The position numbers were made by a program, and so were the translations under genes. Shown piece after piece: positions 43,018 to 53,169 of a stretch of 53,737 nt of DNA. The notes beneath the pieces are model-generated. The model was not told where the DNA came from and did not search any database. It was given only the letters and a program-made list of their open reading frames with translations. The stretch is taken from contig DUCN01000132.1 of the NCBI GenBank assembly GCA_012959805.1, positions 1 to 53,737 of the forward strand. Direction: 5' to 3'. Each line of letters starts with the position of its first letter. Position 1 is the first letter of the stretch. This DNA comes from Myxococcales bacterium. Its GTDB lineage: Bacteria; Myxococcota_A; UBA9160; UBA4427.

Positions 43018-43047
43018 CCAGATGCCTCAAGAAATTGAGGCATCTGG
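43018..43047 (-). promoter_or_regulatory. Strong intercistronic hairpin between rplT and ihfA
   Basis: On the minus strand CCAGATGCCTCAA, loop TTTC, TTGAGGCATCTGG: a perfect 13-bp stem with a 4-base loop, starting 16 bases after the rplT stop. No T-tract follows, so it is unlikely to be a full intrinsic terminator. It may be an RNA-processing or stability element separating ribosomal-protein from IHF expression. Confidence 0.6.
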
Positions 43048-43063
43048 CCGCCGTGTTCTTGTT

Positions 43064-43420
43064 CTACGCGCTCGCCTCATTGACCCTTGCCACAACGGCG
43101 CTGAACCCCTGCGGATCTTCGAGTGCCAATTGTGCGAGGACCTTCCGGTCAATCTCGATCTCTGCGGCCTTCAGCCCAGCCATCAAGCGACTATACGAAA
43201 GTCCATTCAGGCGCGCTGCGGCGTTGATTCGGGCGATCCAGAGGGCGCGAAACTCTCGCTTGCGCTGTCGTCGATCGCGATAGGCGTATTTGGCGGCCTT
43301 CTCAACGGCTTCCATGGCGACGCTATGGAGCTTACTGCGACCGCCAAAATATCCTTTGGCTCGCTTGAGGACCTTCTTTCGTCGTTTGGCACCGGGGACG
43401 CCCCGCTTGACTCTTGGCAT
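43064..43420 (-). CDS. rplT: 50S ribosomal protein L20
   Basis: 118 residues, the usual L20 length. Canonical N-terminus [20 protein letters not shown], then [40 protein letters not shown] and [15 protein letters not shown]20 binds 23S rRNA early in 50S assembly and can repress its own operon. It lies 143 bases after rpmI. That gap is longer than usual for this pair and could hold a regulatory element, although no clear structure is visible. Confidence 0.98.
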   Translation of the reverse strand: MPRVKRGVPGAKRRKKVLKRAKGYFGGRSKLHSVAMEAVEKAAKYAYRDRRQRKREFRALWIARINAAARLNGLSYSRLMAGLKAAEIEIDRKVLAQLALEDPQGFSAVVARVNEASA

Positions 43421-43563
43421 CTTCGATTCCTTCTTCTTCGAGGCTCACGAGATCAACTCGGGCCTCGTTCATGCTCGGTAGGCGTGCCTGGTGGCCCACT
43501 CGAGCTGGGTTGCCATTATTCGACCCGTGGTGATCTCGGATAGAACTAAAATTAAAGCGAAAA

Positions 43564-43761
43564 CTAAATGTACGGCAAAAGCCTTCGAATGCGTGGCACG
43601 TCGTTAGCCGACACGAGGTCATGCTGGCGTAGAGAGCGCTTCCGCTTCGTCCGCTTCTTGGTCAGGATATGTTGCTTGTTGGCCTTGTTTCGCTTCAGCT
43701 TGCCTGTTCCCGTCAGGCTGAAACGCTTGGCCGACCCACTGTGGGTCTTCATCTTCGGCAT
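43564..43761 (-). CDS. rpmI: 50S ribosomal protein L35
   Basis: 65 residues, normal for L35. [20 protein letters not shown] is canonical, followed by [20 protein letters not shown] and the conserved end [11 protein letters not shown]. It lies 42 bases downstream of infC in the classical infC-rpmI-rplT order. Confidence 0.98.
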   Translation of the reverse strand: MPKMKTHSGSAKRFSLTGTGKLKRNKANKQHILTKKRTKRKRSLRQHDLVSANDVPRIRRLLPYI

Positions 43762-43803
43762 CTCGAAAAACTCCCTTGCTCGTGTTCGTGGATCCGGCCG
43801 CGC

Positions 43804-44538
43804 CTATTCCGACGCCGCCGGGCTGATCTCTTCTTCTATTGCTGACTCCGCGGCGGCCTCATCGGACGCTGTGGGTTTGGCGGTCTCGACCTTTTCCTCA
43901 ACTGATTCACCTGCAGATGCTGTGGCTTCCTGAGCCTCAACCACTTCTGTCTTCTCTGTCGACCCGGCTTCGGCCAAGCGCTTCGCTTCGGCCACCGCCT
44001 CGCGATCCGCGACCAGGATCATCGACATGAATCGACCCTCCATGCGCGGCGCACTCTCCATCTTGGCGATCACGCCAAGCTGCTTTCGAACCACGTCGAG
44101 CTGTTCTCGCCCGCGATAGGTATGCACCATCTCGCGACCGCGAAACATCACCGTGACCTTGACCTTGTCGCCTTCCATCAAGAACTTACGAGCATTGTTG
44201 AGCTTGAAGTTCAGGTCGTGCTGGTCGGTCCCGGGGCGAAGTTTGACCTCTTTGAGGGTCGCCGAATGGGACTTCTTGCTCGCACTCTTCTTCTTTTGCT
44301 CATACTTGTACTTGCCGTAGTCCATGATTCGACAAACCGGTGGACGTGAATTGGCAGCGACTTCAACGAGGTCGAGACCATCTTCACGCGCCGCGACCAG
44401 AGCATCTTCAGGCGTCATCACGCCTAATTGCTCACCGTCGGCGCCGATGACACGGACCTCGCGGACTCGAATTCGTTCATTGACCCGGGTCGCGTCGCGC
44501 TCCGGGGCTACGATTCGGAACTTAGATCGAGCAGATAT
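43804..44538 (-). CDS. infC: Translation initiation factor IF-3 (ATA start)
   Basis: 244 residues. IF3 binds the 30S subunit, prevents subunit joining and checks start codons. The conserved N-terminus begins 40 codons before the first ATG (44421): RVNERIRVREVRVIG lies upstream of it. Reading back in frame reaches ATA at 44538, with GGAGG 8 bases before it and no ATG, GTG or TTG. This matches the known use of weak starts by infC, through which IF3 represses its own synthesis. The IF3 domains are intact (MDYGKYKYEQKKK, LKEVKLRPGTDQHDL, VMFRGREMVH). A Glu/Ala-rich C-terminal tail of about 50 residues is an extension. It follows thrS by 13 bases. Confidence 0.95.
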   Translation of the reverse strand: MSARSKFRIVAPERDATRVNERIRVREVRVIGADGEQLGVMTPEDALVAAREDGLDLVEVAANSRPPVCRIMDYGKYKYEQKKKSASKKSHSATLKEVKLRPGTDQHDLNFKLNNARKFLMEGDKVKVTVMFRGREMVHTYRGREQLDVVRKQLGVIAKMESAPRMEGRFMSMILVADREAVAEAKRLAEAGSTEKTEVVEAQEATASAGESVEEKVETAKPTASDEAAAESAIEEEISPAASE

Positions 44539-44551
44539 CTGACTTTCCTCC

Positions 44552-46492
44552 TCAGGCCAATGGCTTCATGCGGCGTTCGGCGTTGGAACTCTGAAGCGCT
44601 TCGATGAGCGCCTCCGCCGACATTGCATGCATTGCCTGCTTAGATTTTCGCAATCGTGGGGAAACAGTTCCCCCCTCGACTTCCTCGTCTCCGATCACCA
44701 GAGTGAGCGGTATTTTCTGTTTTTCGGCATCCCTAATTCGGAACCCAAGAGTCTCGCTCCGATCGTCGGTTTCTGCACGTATTCCCGCTATCGCGAGTGA
44801 CTTTTCGATCTCGCGGGCTCGAGGAGCGTGGCGATCTGCGATCGGAAGCGCAAGCACCTGGATCGGCGAGAGCCAAAAAGGGAAATCTCCCCCCGTATGT
44901 TCGATGTAGATGCCGATGAAGCGCTCGAGTGACCCGAGTACGGCGCGGTGGAGCATCGCCGGCTGATGGAGTCCCCCGTCCCGTCCGACATATCGCAGGC
45001 CAAAGCGGCCGGGCTGTGCCGTGTCGATCTGGACCGTCGCGAGGGTCCATGCACGGCCCAATACGTCCCGGAAGTCCGCCTCGACCTTGGGCCCGTAGAA
45101 CGCGGCGTCCCCCTCCTTGATATTGCAGTGGTAGCCAGCGGTTTCGACGGCCTCAATCAGATTCTTTTCGGCGATGTCCCAATCCGCGATGTCACCGAGG
45201 AACTGCTCGGGCCGCGTCGAGACCGACATTTCCAGGCCTTCGAGTCCGAGTTTCTCATAGACCTCATTGGTCATCTCGAAGAAACTCGCGATCTCCTCAT
45301 GAACCTGACCCGGCTCGCAGAAAATATGCCCGTCATCCTGAGCGAAGGAGCGTACGCGTGTGATGCCGTTCAGGGTCCCACTTCGCTCGTTGCGATGCAG
45401 GCGGGAGAACTCGGCCCAGCGGATCGGCAACTCGCGGTAGCTTCGCTTCCCGGTCGAAAAGAGATGGCAATGTCCAGGACAATTCATGGCCTTCACGCCG
45501 AGCTCTTCACCCTCATCGGAGCCATCGAACCAATACATGTCATCGTAAAATTTTTGATAGTGGCCCGAGGTCTTGAAGACCTCCGAACGAAAGAGCTGGG
45601 GCGTCAGGACTTCGTGATAACCGTATTTGGGATAGAGACTTCGGATGAAATCCACCAGCTCGTTATACAGGGCCGTCCCTTTTGGCAGATAGAAGGGTGA
45701 TCCGGGCGCGACGGCGTCCATGTGGAAGAGGCCGAGTTCGACGCCGACGCGACGATGATCACGCTTCTTGGCTTCTTCGATGCGCGCGAGATGGGACTTC
45801 AGCTCCTTGCGAGTCGCAAACGCGGTCCCGTAGATGCGCTGAAGTTTAGGTCCAGATTCGTCACCGCGGAAATACGTGCCCGACGCGCCGGTGAGTTTGA
45901 TCGCGCCAATTTGTTTGGTGTTGTTGACGTGGGGACCGCGGCAGAGATCGATGAAATCGCCATGTCGAAATATCGTGATCTCGGCGTCGTCTGGAATATC
46001 CGAGAGCCGAGAGAGTTTCAGTTCTTCGCCCAAGCCTCGGAACAAAGAAGCAGCTTCATCACGGGTGACGACTTCCCGCTCGAATTCCACCCCTTCTGCA
46101 AGAATGACCTGCATTTCCTTTTCAATCCGCTCGATGTCTTCGGGCGTGAAGGGTTCGTCGACGAGAAAGTCATACTGAAATTTTTCGGAATGATCGCTGC
46201 GTCCTGCATCGACCTGCGCCGCGGGAAAGAGGCGCTTGACCGCATCGGCCATTACGTGCTCTGCGGAATGGCGGATAACGTCCCCACCCTGCGCATCGCG
46301 GGTCGTGACGATCTCAAGGGCGACATCGCCAACGAGTGGTGTTCGCAAGTCGACGATCGCACCATCGATTCGACCCGCCAAGGCCGCTTTGGCGAGACCG
46401 GGACCGATCTTCGCCGCGACCGCAAAGACCGTGGTTCCGGCTTCGAACTCGAGGATCTGACCGTCGGGCAGAGTGACGTTGATCGCACTCAT
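44552..46492 (-). CDS. thrS: Threonyl-tRNA synthetase
   Basis: 646 residues from ATG 46492, normal for ThrRS. N-terminal TGS domain (MSAINVTLPDGQILEFEAGT), editing domain with HSAEHVMADAVKRLFP, then the class II catalytic core with MNCPGHCHLF (zinc Cys), RWAEFSRLHRNERSGTLNG and RVRSFAQDDGHIF, and the anticodon domain (LALPIADRHAPRAREI). The open frame extends to 46537, but the MSAINVTLPDG start is family-like; no strong ribosome binding site is seen at either. It is followed by infC after 13 bases, so expression of the two is linked. Confidence 0.97.
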   Translation of the reverse strand: MSAINVTLPDGQILEFEAGTTVFAVAAKIGPGLAKAALAGRIDGAIVDLRTPLVGDVALEIVTTRDAQGGDVIRHSAEHVMADAVKRLFPAAQVDAGRSDHSEKFQYDFLVDEPFTPEDIERIEKEMQVILAEGVEFEREVVTRDEAASLFRGLGEELKLSRLSDIPDDAEITIFRHGDFIDLCRGPHVNNTKQIGAIKLTGASGTYFRGDESGPKLQRIYGTAFATRKELKSHLARIEEAKKRDHRRVGVELGLFHMDAVAPGSPFYLPKGTALYNELVDFIRSLYPKYGYHEVLTPQLFRSEVFKTSGHYQKFYDDMYWFDGSDEGEELGVKAMNCPGHCHLFSTGKRSYRELPIRWAEFSRLHRNERSGTLNGITRVRSFAQDDGHIFCEPGQVHEEIASFFEMTNEVYEKLGLEGLEMSVSTRPEQFLGDIADWDIAEKNLIEAVETAGYHCNIKEGDAAFYGPKVEADFRDVLGRAWTLATVQIDTAQPGRFGLRYVGRDGGLHQPAMLHRAVLGSLERFIGIYIEHTGGDFPFWLSPIQVLALPIADRHAPRAREIEKSLAIAGIRAETDDRSETLGFRIRDAEKQKIPLTLVIGDEEVEGGTVSPRLRKSKQAMHAMSAEALIEALQSSNAERRMKPLA

Positions 46493-46654
46493 CGAAGAGT
46501 GTGCGCAGCAATGATGATTTTTTCGATCAACAACCAAAAACCTCGAATCGTCGTCTCAGTAGGCTCAATTCCACTCACCATGGTCGCCACTTTTGGCTCT
46601 GGTGCGGTGGATGAGTCGAGACTCACCATCGGTCTGACAGGGGATTCCCCCAGC

Positions 46655-46731
46655 TGGTAGGCACGGGCGGAATTGAACCGCCGACCCCCGCCATGTCAAG
46701 GCGGTGCTCTAAACCCCTGAGCTACGTGCCT
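46655..46731 (-). tRNA. tRNA-Val (anticodon GAC)
   Basis: 77 bases on the minus strand. Acceptor stem AGGCACG/CGTGCCT, D arm GCTC/GAGC, anticodon stem CCGCC/GGCGG around the loop TTGACAT, giving GAC (reads GUC/GUU), and T arm GGCGG-TTCAATT-CCGCC. All stems pair and CCA is encoded. It lies upstream of thrS on the same strand. Confidence 0.95.
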
Positions 46732-46755
46732 AAACCCAGCTAAGGCGCCGGTTTA

Positions 46756-46782
46756 ATTAGCCTTTTGGAAGGGCAGTGTCAA
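46756..46782 (-). promoter_or_regulatory. Candidate promoter of tRNA-Val
   Basis: On the minus strand a perfect TTGACA (46777-46782), a 15-base spacer and GCTAAT (46756-46761, four of six). A GC-rich CCGGCGCC follows near the expected start, like the discriminators of stringently controlled stable-RNA promoters. The spacing is short, so it is tentative. Confidence 0.4.
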
Positions 46783-46863
46783 TTGCTTTCCAGCGGGGTG
46801 AGAAACATTGAAGAATCCCAGGAACGACGAAGGGAAGACGTGATGAATCCTGGCTTCTCAGCA

Positions 46864-47814
46864 TCAAGATTCGTCTTCGTCCGCGTCCATCTCAGCCGGC
46901 TCAAGCTGCGGAAACCATCGCCCTACCAAGCGAATTCTCCTTCCAACCGAATCAACGCCAATCGGCTCGAGAACCAATTCGGCACTATCGAGACTCGCCA
47001 GACTCGCGGACAGCGCGCCGGGACCAAATGGCCCTTCGACCAATAAGACCTGGCGTTTGCGTGAAAATTCGATGGTTTGAACCCGCGTCGCCCCCAACTC
47101 TCCTTGCAGGGCCTCAAGAAGCGCCTCGAGGGCTTCGAATCTCACGAGCCCGAGCAGCTCGACCGAAATGGCTTCGCCAACCTCCTCGGACCTCATTCCC
47201 ACGATGAGACCCGCCACCTCGAGAGCCTCCGTGACACGATCGACGTCCACGAGCACCTCGATGATCACGACATACTCGACGGCCACATCCGGGTCGTCTC
47301 GGACGAAAACGGGGACTTCACCCCGATCATCGAGGATCCGGTAGCTGCGCATGAAAGGCAGGACATCGTTTCCCAGCGCATTGCGAAGCGCCACAATCTC
47401 GCCCTCGGAAGGCCCGCCGAGAAGGCCCTCTGGCAGCGAGGAATCGATCGGCGACCCGGATGGAGAATCGATTGGAGGCAGTACCGGTTCGCGGGAACCG
47501 GGATCCGTAGAGAGCGATGGATCCATCGGATCGGCGTCCACTTGATTTGGCCCCGCTTCGCCAATCAATTCGAGGGCCACCCGCGAAACGCCTTCCCAAC
47601 GTGCCTTCGCCACCGCCTCATCACGGGGGATCACCTTCGTCCGCATCGATTCGCGAATCCCGTAACTCCCCATCGCCTCGACGCGTTGAAGCTCCGCTGC
47701 CGCTCCGCCCGCTCCCATAACCAGTCCGACGAGCACGAGTAGAGTGATGCATCGTTTCGGGGTACGCCCCCGACATCTCTCCCAATCCGAATTCATTCGC
47801 ATCCTATTCCCCAT
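46864..47814 (-). CDS. Secreted protein of unknown function
   Basis: About 316 residues from ATG 47814, with GGAG upstream; the frame is open to 47922. A signal peptide (CITLLVLVGLVMGAGGAAAE) is followed by VEAMGSYGIRESMRTKVIPR and DEAVAKARWEGVSRVALELI, a pattern reminiscent of FlgT-type and other LPP20/TPM-related exported proteins in which a short alpha/beta unit is repeated. A Pro/Ser/Asp-rich linker (about 100-140) separates this from an alpha/beta C-terminal part. It lies 53 bases after dnaE on the same strand. The function is unknown. Confidence 0.7.
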   Translation of the reverse strand: MGNRMRMNSDWERCRGRTPKRCITLLVLVGLVMGAGGAAAELQRVEAMGSYGIRESMRTKVIPRDEAVAKARWEGVSRVALELIGEAGPNQVDADPMDPSLSTDPGSREPVLPPIDSPSGSPIDSSLPEGLLGGPSEGEIVALRNALGNDVLPFMRSYRILDDRGEVPVFVRDDPDVAVEYVVIIEVLVDVDRVTEALEVAGLIVGMRSEEVGEAISVELLGLVRFEALEALLEALQGELGATRVQTIEFSRKRQVLLVEGPFGPGALSASLASLDSAELVLEPIGVDSVGRRIRLVGRWFPQLEPAEMDADEDES

Positions 47815-47867
47815 TGTCTCGACTCCACCCGCAACGACGCGGACCCTCAAATCATTGCAGAGAGTTC

Positions 47868-50800
47868 CTAGATCGCCCGTTCGGTCACCGGGCGTCCGAA
47901 GAGCCGATCGACCTCCTGACACAACTCCATCGTAGGCGACACACCCCGAATCCCGCCGACTCCGAGAACTGTCTCACTCTCTCCGGGAATGGTGATATGA
48001 AGGTAGACACCGCAATCGCCAGCGTGGGCACTCAATAATCTCTTGAGTGCGATCAGTCGATCCCGGGTGATGTCCGGTGACTTGACTCGTACGCGCAAGC
48101 TCGCTGCCAGTTTTTCTTCCGCGATGTCCAGCCGCGTAACGTCGCGAACTAGAATTTTCGGAGGATCCCCCTCTTCCAGCGTGCCATGGATGATCAGGGG
48201 AATCGGGCCGCGCTCCCCAGCCGCCGTCATTTCATCCTTCGCTTCACGCAATAGTCCAACATGCTGCTCGAAACTCTCGGTGAAGATCACGAGTTCAAAA
48301 CTTCCCTCGAGGTCTTCCAGCGTTCCAAAGCCCATGCGAAGGCCACGCTTAGTGCGCGTCTCGCGAAGCCCCGTCAGGAGCCCTCCGGCGCGAATCTCCC
48401 GACCGGCCTTGCCCGCTGCGGTCAAGGACGTCGTGTCCGTAAAGGAAGCCAGCAGCGGCGCAACCGAACTCAGTGGATGCCCCGTCACATAGAACCCGAG
48501 CAATTCTTTTTCGAAGCTCAAGCGTTCACGGTCGTTCCAATCCGTTTTCTCGATGAGCTTTGGGATGTCGAGGCCAGCACCATCACCTAGCCCCCCGAAT
48601 AGACTCTCCTGCCCAACGGCGCGATCCCTCTGCATCGAAGCCGCACGCTCGAGCGCACCGTCGATCGAGGCCCAGACCGAAGCGCGACCGGGATGAAGCG
48701 AGTCGAACGCGCCGCACTTCACGAGCGCTTCAACCACACGGCGATTCACCTTCCGGGCATCCACTCGGTCAGCAAAATCAAAGAGACTCTCGAAGGCACC
48801 TTCCCGTCGAGCCTCCAGGATGACTTCGATCGCCCCGGCGCCCACATTCTTGATGCCGGCAAAGCCGAAGCGAATCGCACCGTCGACCACGCCGAAATCG
48901 AGATCTGAGTGATTCACATCCGGCGGCAGAATCTCGATGCCCTTTTCGCGGACGTGGGCGATATAGCGTGAGAGGCGATCATGGTTCGATGATTCGATGG
49001 TGAGAACCGAGGCCAGGTACTCGGCTGGATGATTGGCCTTGAGATAGGCGGTTTGATAGGTGATATAGGCGTAGGCCGTCGAATGCGCTTTAGGGAATCC
49101 GTAGCCGGCAAACTCGACGATCAGATCGAAGACCCGTCCAGCCTCCTTGCCATCGATGTCGTTTGTGATCGAACCGCTGATGAAGCGTTCCCTCTGCTGC
49201 TGCATCACATCGGCTTTTTTCTTGCCCATGGCGCGCCGCAGAAGATCCGCTTCCCCGAGGCTATAGCCGGCCATCTTCTGTGCGATCTGCAGAACCTGGT
49301 CCTGGTAGATGATGACGCCGAGGGTCTCTTCGGTGAGATCGATGATCGACGGATGCAGATACTCGATCTTCGTGGCACCACTCTTCCGAGCCACATAGTC
49401 GTCCACCATGCCCGATTGGAGTGGCCCCGGCCGATACAGGGCGACGAGGGGAATGATCTCGCGAAAGGTCGCTGGCTTCAGTTTGAGGACGAGGTCCGTC
49501 ATGCCCGAGGATTCAACCTGGAACACACCTTCGGTGTCACCACGGCACAGCAGTTCATAGGTCGTGGGATCATCCATGGGGATCCCATTCACATCGAATT
49601 CCGCGAGGCCGGGCTTGCGCCGAATCATTCGCTCGGCGTCCGCCATCAACGTCAGGGTCTTTAGTCCGAGAAAGTCGAATTTGATGAGGCCGATCTGCTC
49701 GACGCAATTCATGTTGTATTGCGTCATGACGTCGCCGGACTTCGGATCCTTATACAGCGGAACCATTTCGATGAGCGGCCTGGTTCCGACAACGACACCA
49801 GCGGCATGCTTCGAGGCGTGTCGGGTAATGCCTTCAAGATTTCTGGCCGTGTCGAGCAGGCGCTTGATCTGACCATCCGAGTCCATGGCAGTACGCAGTT
49901 CTGGAGACTGTGCGATCGCCTCCTCGATTTTGATACCGAGCACCTCGGGAATCATCTTGGCGATTCGGTCGACCTCGCCATAAGACATGCCGAGCACTCG
50001 ACCCACGTCGCGAATCGCCGCCTTCGCTTGAAGCGTTCCGAAGGTCACGATCTGCGCGACCTTCATCTTGTCATAACGCCCCTCGAGTGAATCACCTTCC
50101 GGAACATCGCCATCGTATTTATCTGCGACATAGCGGATGACCTGTTCCCGCCCCCGCATGCAAAAATCGACATCGATATCCGGCATCGAGATTCGTTCGG
50201 GATTAAGGAATCGTTCGAAGATAATGTCGTATTCGACCGGATCGACATTCGTGATGTTCATGCCAAAGGCAACCAGGCTACCCGCCGAGCTGCCGCGACC
50301 CGGGCCGACCGGGATGTCATTCGCTTTCGCATAATTGATGAAGTCGGCAACGATCAGGAAATAACCGGGAAAGCCCATCCCCTTGATCACGCCGAGTTCA
50401 TGTTCGAGGCGTTGTTTGTAGGCCTCGCGATCTCCAACGAAGGGCTCGCCGACGTCCATTCCCAGCTTCGCGCGCAAACCCGTCCAGGCCTGCTCCTCCA
50501 TCACGTCGTCGAGGCTCTTGCCCGACGGCACCTGATAGTCGGGCATATGGTATTCGCCCATGGGAATCTCGACGTCACAGCGCTCGGCAATTTCGAGGGT
50601 CGCTTCGACGGCCTTGGGCATGTCGTGAAAGACCTCGAGCATCGCATCGCCGTCTTTCACGTAGAAGCCATGACCATCGAAACGAAAACGCTGTTCGTCA
50701 CTTACATTGGCGGCGGTGCCGACGCAGAGCAGCACATCGTGATCGTCGTGATCGTGCTCCTCGAGATAATGCGCATCATTGGTCGCGACGAGAGGAATTC

Positions 50801-51407
50801 CCATGTCGTGATGCATCTTGAGAAGCTCCTGATTCACGATCTCCTGAGCAGGAATGCCATGACGCTGAACTTCGAGGTAATAACGATCGCCAAACAACCG
50901 CTTGAAATCCTCGGCCATGGTCCAAGCGGTATCGGGCTCGTTCGCAAGGATGGAACGCGGAACGGGAGCCGACAGACATCCAGAAGTGCAGATCAGCCCC
51001 TGGTGATAGGTCTCAAGGAGTTCCCAATCGATTCGAGGCTTGTAGTAGAAGCCCTCGAGATAGGCTTTCGAAACCAGGGCCATGAGATTCTGATAGCCCC
51101 GGGCGTCCATGGCCAGAAGCAGTAGATGATTGATCGCGTCGTACCCAGTCTCCGCGCGCTGCTTTTTCTCGCGATCGAATCGCGAGCCGCCGGCGAAATA
51201 CACCTCACAACCAATGATGGGTTTGATGTCGTTCGCCCGCGCCTTCTCGTAGAACTCGACCGTGCCAAAGAGATTGCCATGATCGGTCTGGGCCACCGCA
51301 GGCATGTTGGCGGATTTAGCGCGTTCAAAGAGAGGGTTGTGTTTGATCGCACCATCGAGCAGTGAATACTGCGTGTGAAGGTGGAGATGAACGAAGGGCG
51401 CGGGCAC
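47868..51407 (-). CDS. dnaE: DNA polymerase III alpha subunit
   Basis: 1179 residues, a full-length DnaE1-type replicative polymerase. PHP domain at the N-terminus (FVHLHLHTQYSLLDG, AQTDHGNLFG), the catalytic PDIDVDF near residue 400 with GPGRGSSAGSLVAFG before it, GYGFPKAHSTAYAYITYQTA in the fingers, then helix-hairpin-helix and OB-fold regions (LGFYVTGHPLS). It starts at GTG 51407 with GGGAG upstream, 3 bases after the guaA stop, so the two are in one operon. It lacks a 3'-5' exonuclease domain, as expected for DnaE. Confidence 0.97.
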   Translation of the reverse strand: MPAPFVHLHLHTQYSLLDGAIKHNPLFERAKSANMPAVAQTDHGNLFGTVEFYEKARANDIKPIIGCEVYFAGGSRFDREKKQRAETGYDAINHLLLLAMDARGYQNLMALVSKAYLEGFYYKPRIDWELLETYHQGLICTSGCLSAPVPRSILANEPDTAWTMAEDFKRLFGDRYYLEVQRHGIPAQEIVNQELLKMHHDMGIPLVATNDAHYLEEHDHDDHDVLLCVGTAANVSDEQRFRFDGHGFYVKDGDAMLEVFHDMPKAVEATLEIAERCDVEIPMGEYHMPDYQVPSGKSLDDVMEEQAWTGLRAKLGMDVGEPFVGDREAYKQRLEHELGVIKGMGFPGYFLIVADFINYAKANDIPVGPGRGSSAGSLVAFGMNITNVDPVEYDIIFERFLNPERISMPDIDVDFCMRGREQVIRYVADKYDGDVPEGDSLEGRYDKMKVAQIVTFGTLQAKAAIRDVGRVLGMSYGEVDRIAKMIPEVLGIKIEEAIAQSPELRTAMDSDGQIKRLLDTARNLEGITRHASKHAAGVVVGTRPLIEMVPLYKDPKSGDVMTQYNMNCVEQIGLIKFDFLGLKTLTLMADAERMIRRKPGLAEFDVNGIPMDDPTTYELLCRGDTEGVFQVESSGMTDLVLKLKPATFREIIPLVALYRPGPLQSGMVDDYVARKSGATKIEYLHPSIIDLTEETLGVIIYQDQVLQIAQKMAGYSLGEADLLRRAMGKKKADVMQQQRERFISGSITNDIDGKEAGRVFDLIVEFAGYGFPKAHSTAYAYITYQTAYLKANHPAEYLASVLTIESSNHDRLSRYIAHVREKGIEILPPDVNHSDLDFGVVDGAIRFGFAGIKNVGAGAIEVILEARREGAFESLFDFADRVDARKVNRRVVEALVKCGAFDSLHPGRASVWASIDGALERAASMQRDRAVGQESLFGGLGDGAGLDIPKLIEKTDWNDRERLSFEKELLGFYVTGHPLSSVAPLLASFTDTTSLTAAGKAGREIRAGGLLTGLRETRTKRGLRMGFGTLEDLEGSFELVIFTESFEQHVGLLREAKDEMTAAGERGPIPLIIHGTLEEGDPPKILVRDVTRLDIAEEKLAASLRVRVKSPDITRDRLIALKRLLSAHAGDCGVYLHITIPGESETVLGVGGIRGVSPTMELCQEVDRLFGRPVTERAI

Positions 51408-51410
51408 GAA

Positions 51411-52973
51411 CTACTCCCACTCGATCGTGGCCGGGGGCTTGCTCGAGATGTCATAGACGACACGGTTGATTCCGGCGACTTCATTGATGATGCGGTTCGA
51501 GATCCGAGCCAGCACATCGTAGGGAACACGAGCAAAATCCGCCGTCATGGCGTCAGTCGATGTCACGCATCGAAGAGCGACTACATTTTCATATGTGCGC
51601 TCGTCACCCATCACACCGACACTTTCAACCGGCAAGAAAACGGTCAGCGCCTGCCAGATCTCGTCGTAGAGACCGGCCGCCCGAATTTCCTCGATCATGA
51701 TCGCGTCCGCTTCGCGCAGCGGACCCAGTCGATCCCGCGTGACTTCACCGAGAATCCGAATCCCGAGTCCGGGTCCCGGAAAGGGGTGACGGCCCAGAAC
51801 GTGCGCCGGCAACCCGAGTTCTCGACCGACCGCACGTACCTCATCCTTGAAGAGTTCACGCAGCGGCTCGACTAACGCGAGCCGCATGTCTTCGGGAAGC
51901 CCGCCCACATTATGATGGGTCTTGATCGTGACGGACTTACCCTTGACCGAGACGCTTTCGATCACATCGGGATAGAGCGTTCCCTGCACCAGGAAGTCGA
52001 CGTCACCGATCTTGGCGGCCTCTTCCTCGAAGACCTCGATGAAGAGATTGCCAATGACCTTCCGCTTCTTCTCGGGCTCGCTCACCCCATCCAAAGCGTT
52101 GAGGAACCGATCCGATGCGTCGATCGAGATCAATTGCACGCCTAGCGCCTCGCGAAAGAGCGCCTCGACTTCATGACGTTCATTCTTCCGCATCATGCCG
52201 TGGTCCACGAAGATGCAGGTCAGCTGATCGCCGATGGCGCGATGAACCAGAGTGGCCGCCACAGAAGAGTCGACGCCGCCCGAGAGTCCGCAGACCGCAC
52301 GGCCCTCGCCCACTTGATTCTTGATCGTGGCAATGGCGTCGTCTGCAAAGGAGGCCATCGTCCATTCCCGGGGACATCCACAGATGCTATGCACGAAATT
52401 CTCGAGCATTTGGGTTCCGGATTCGGTGTGAACCACCTCGGGATGGAACTGCACGCCCCAGATCGGCGCGCGATCCGAACGAACTGCCGCAAAGGGAGAG
52501 CCACCCGAACTCGCAATGACGCTCATGCCCTCTGGCAGCGCCAATACCCGATCGCCATGACTCATCCAGACGACCTGTTCGCTGTCCCCGGCAAACCCTG
52601 CGAAGAGTGGATCATCGCGCTCGATCTTGAGGGTCGCGCGACCATACTCGCGATCATCAGCGCTCTCGATGCGTCCGCCGAGTCGAAGCACCAGAAGCTG
52701 TAGCCCATAACAGATGCCTAGAATCGGAACTCCCAAGCCGAGCACGCCCTCGTCCACATCCGGCGCGTCATGATCGAGAACGGAGCTGGGGCCACCTGAA
52801 AGAATGATTCCGCTAGGTGCGAAAGCTTCGATTTCTGTCAAGGGCATGTCGCCGGGATGGAGTTCGCAGTAGACCTGCCCCTCACGGACGCGGCGGGCGA
52901 TCAATTGAGAATATTGTGCTCCGAAGTCGAGGATGAGAATCCTCGAATCAGAAGCGGCGGGACGAGAAGTCAT
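51411..52973 (-). CDS. guaA: GMP synthase (glutamine-hydrolysing)
   Basis: 520 residues from ATG 52973; the frame is open to 53108. N-terminal class I glutamine amidotransferase with the nucleophile Cys88 in GICYG and QFHPEVVH (177-179 His-Pro-Glu). The ATP pyrophosphatase domain has the P-loop [12 protein letters not shown] (231-237) and [11 protein letters not shown], and the C-terminal dimerisation domain ends with the expected [19 protein letters not shown]. It converts XMP to GMP. It lies about 196 bases downstream of guaB and 3 bases upstream of dnaE. Confidence 0.97.
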   Translation of the reverse strand: MTSRPAASDSRILILDFGAQYSQLIARRVREGQVYCELHPGDMPLTEIEAFAPSGIILSGGPSSVLDHDAPDVDEGVLGLGVPILGICYGLQLLVLRLGGRIESADDREYGRATLKIERDDPLFAGFAGDSEQVVWMSHGDRVLALPEGMSVIASSGGSPFAAVRSDRAPIWGVQFHPEVVHTESGTQMLENFVHSICGCPREWTMASFADDAIATIKNQVGEGRAVCGLSGGVDSSVAATLVHRAIGDQLTCIFVDHGMMRKNERHEVEALFREALGVQLISIDASDRFLNALDGVSEPEKKRKVIGNLFIEVFEEEAAKIGDVDFLVQGTLYPDVIESVSVKGKSVTIKTHHNVGGLPEDMRLALVEPLRELFKDEVRAVGRELGLPAHVLGRHPFPGPGLGIRILGEVTRDRLGPLREADAIMIEEIRAAGLYDEIWQALTVFLPVESVGVMGDERTYENVVALRCVTSTDAMTADFARVPYDVLARISNRIINEVAGINRVVYDISSKPPATIEWE

Positions 52974-53169
52974 GAGGGGTCCGTCCAGGATGCTCGTTGG
53001 ATCGATCGACTTGGGGGGCGAACTGGGCGGGTAAAAGTCGATTGATGAATTCAGTTTCGGTTCTGGGGAATTTGCGAGTTGGCTCGGGCGGGTTGCTCTT
53101 CGCTCCACGGATATTTCGGGCCCGACGGGAGTGGCGCGAAAAAGCCGGCCGGGTCCGGGCGGAAAACAC

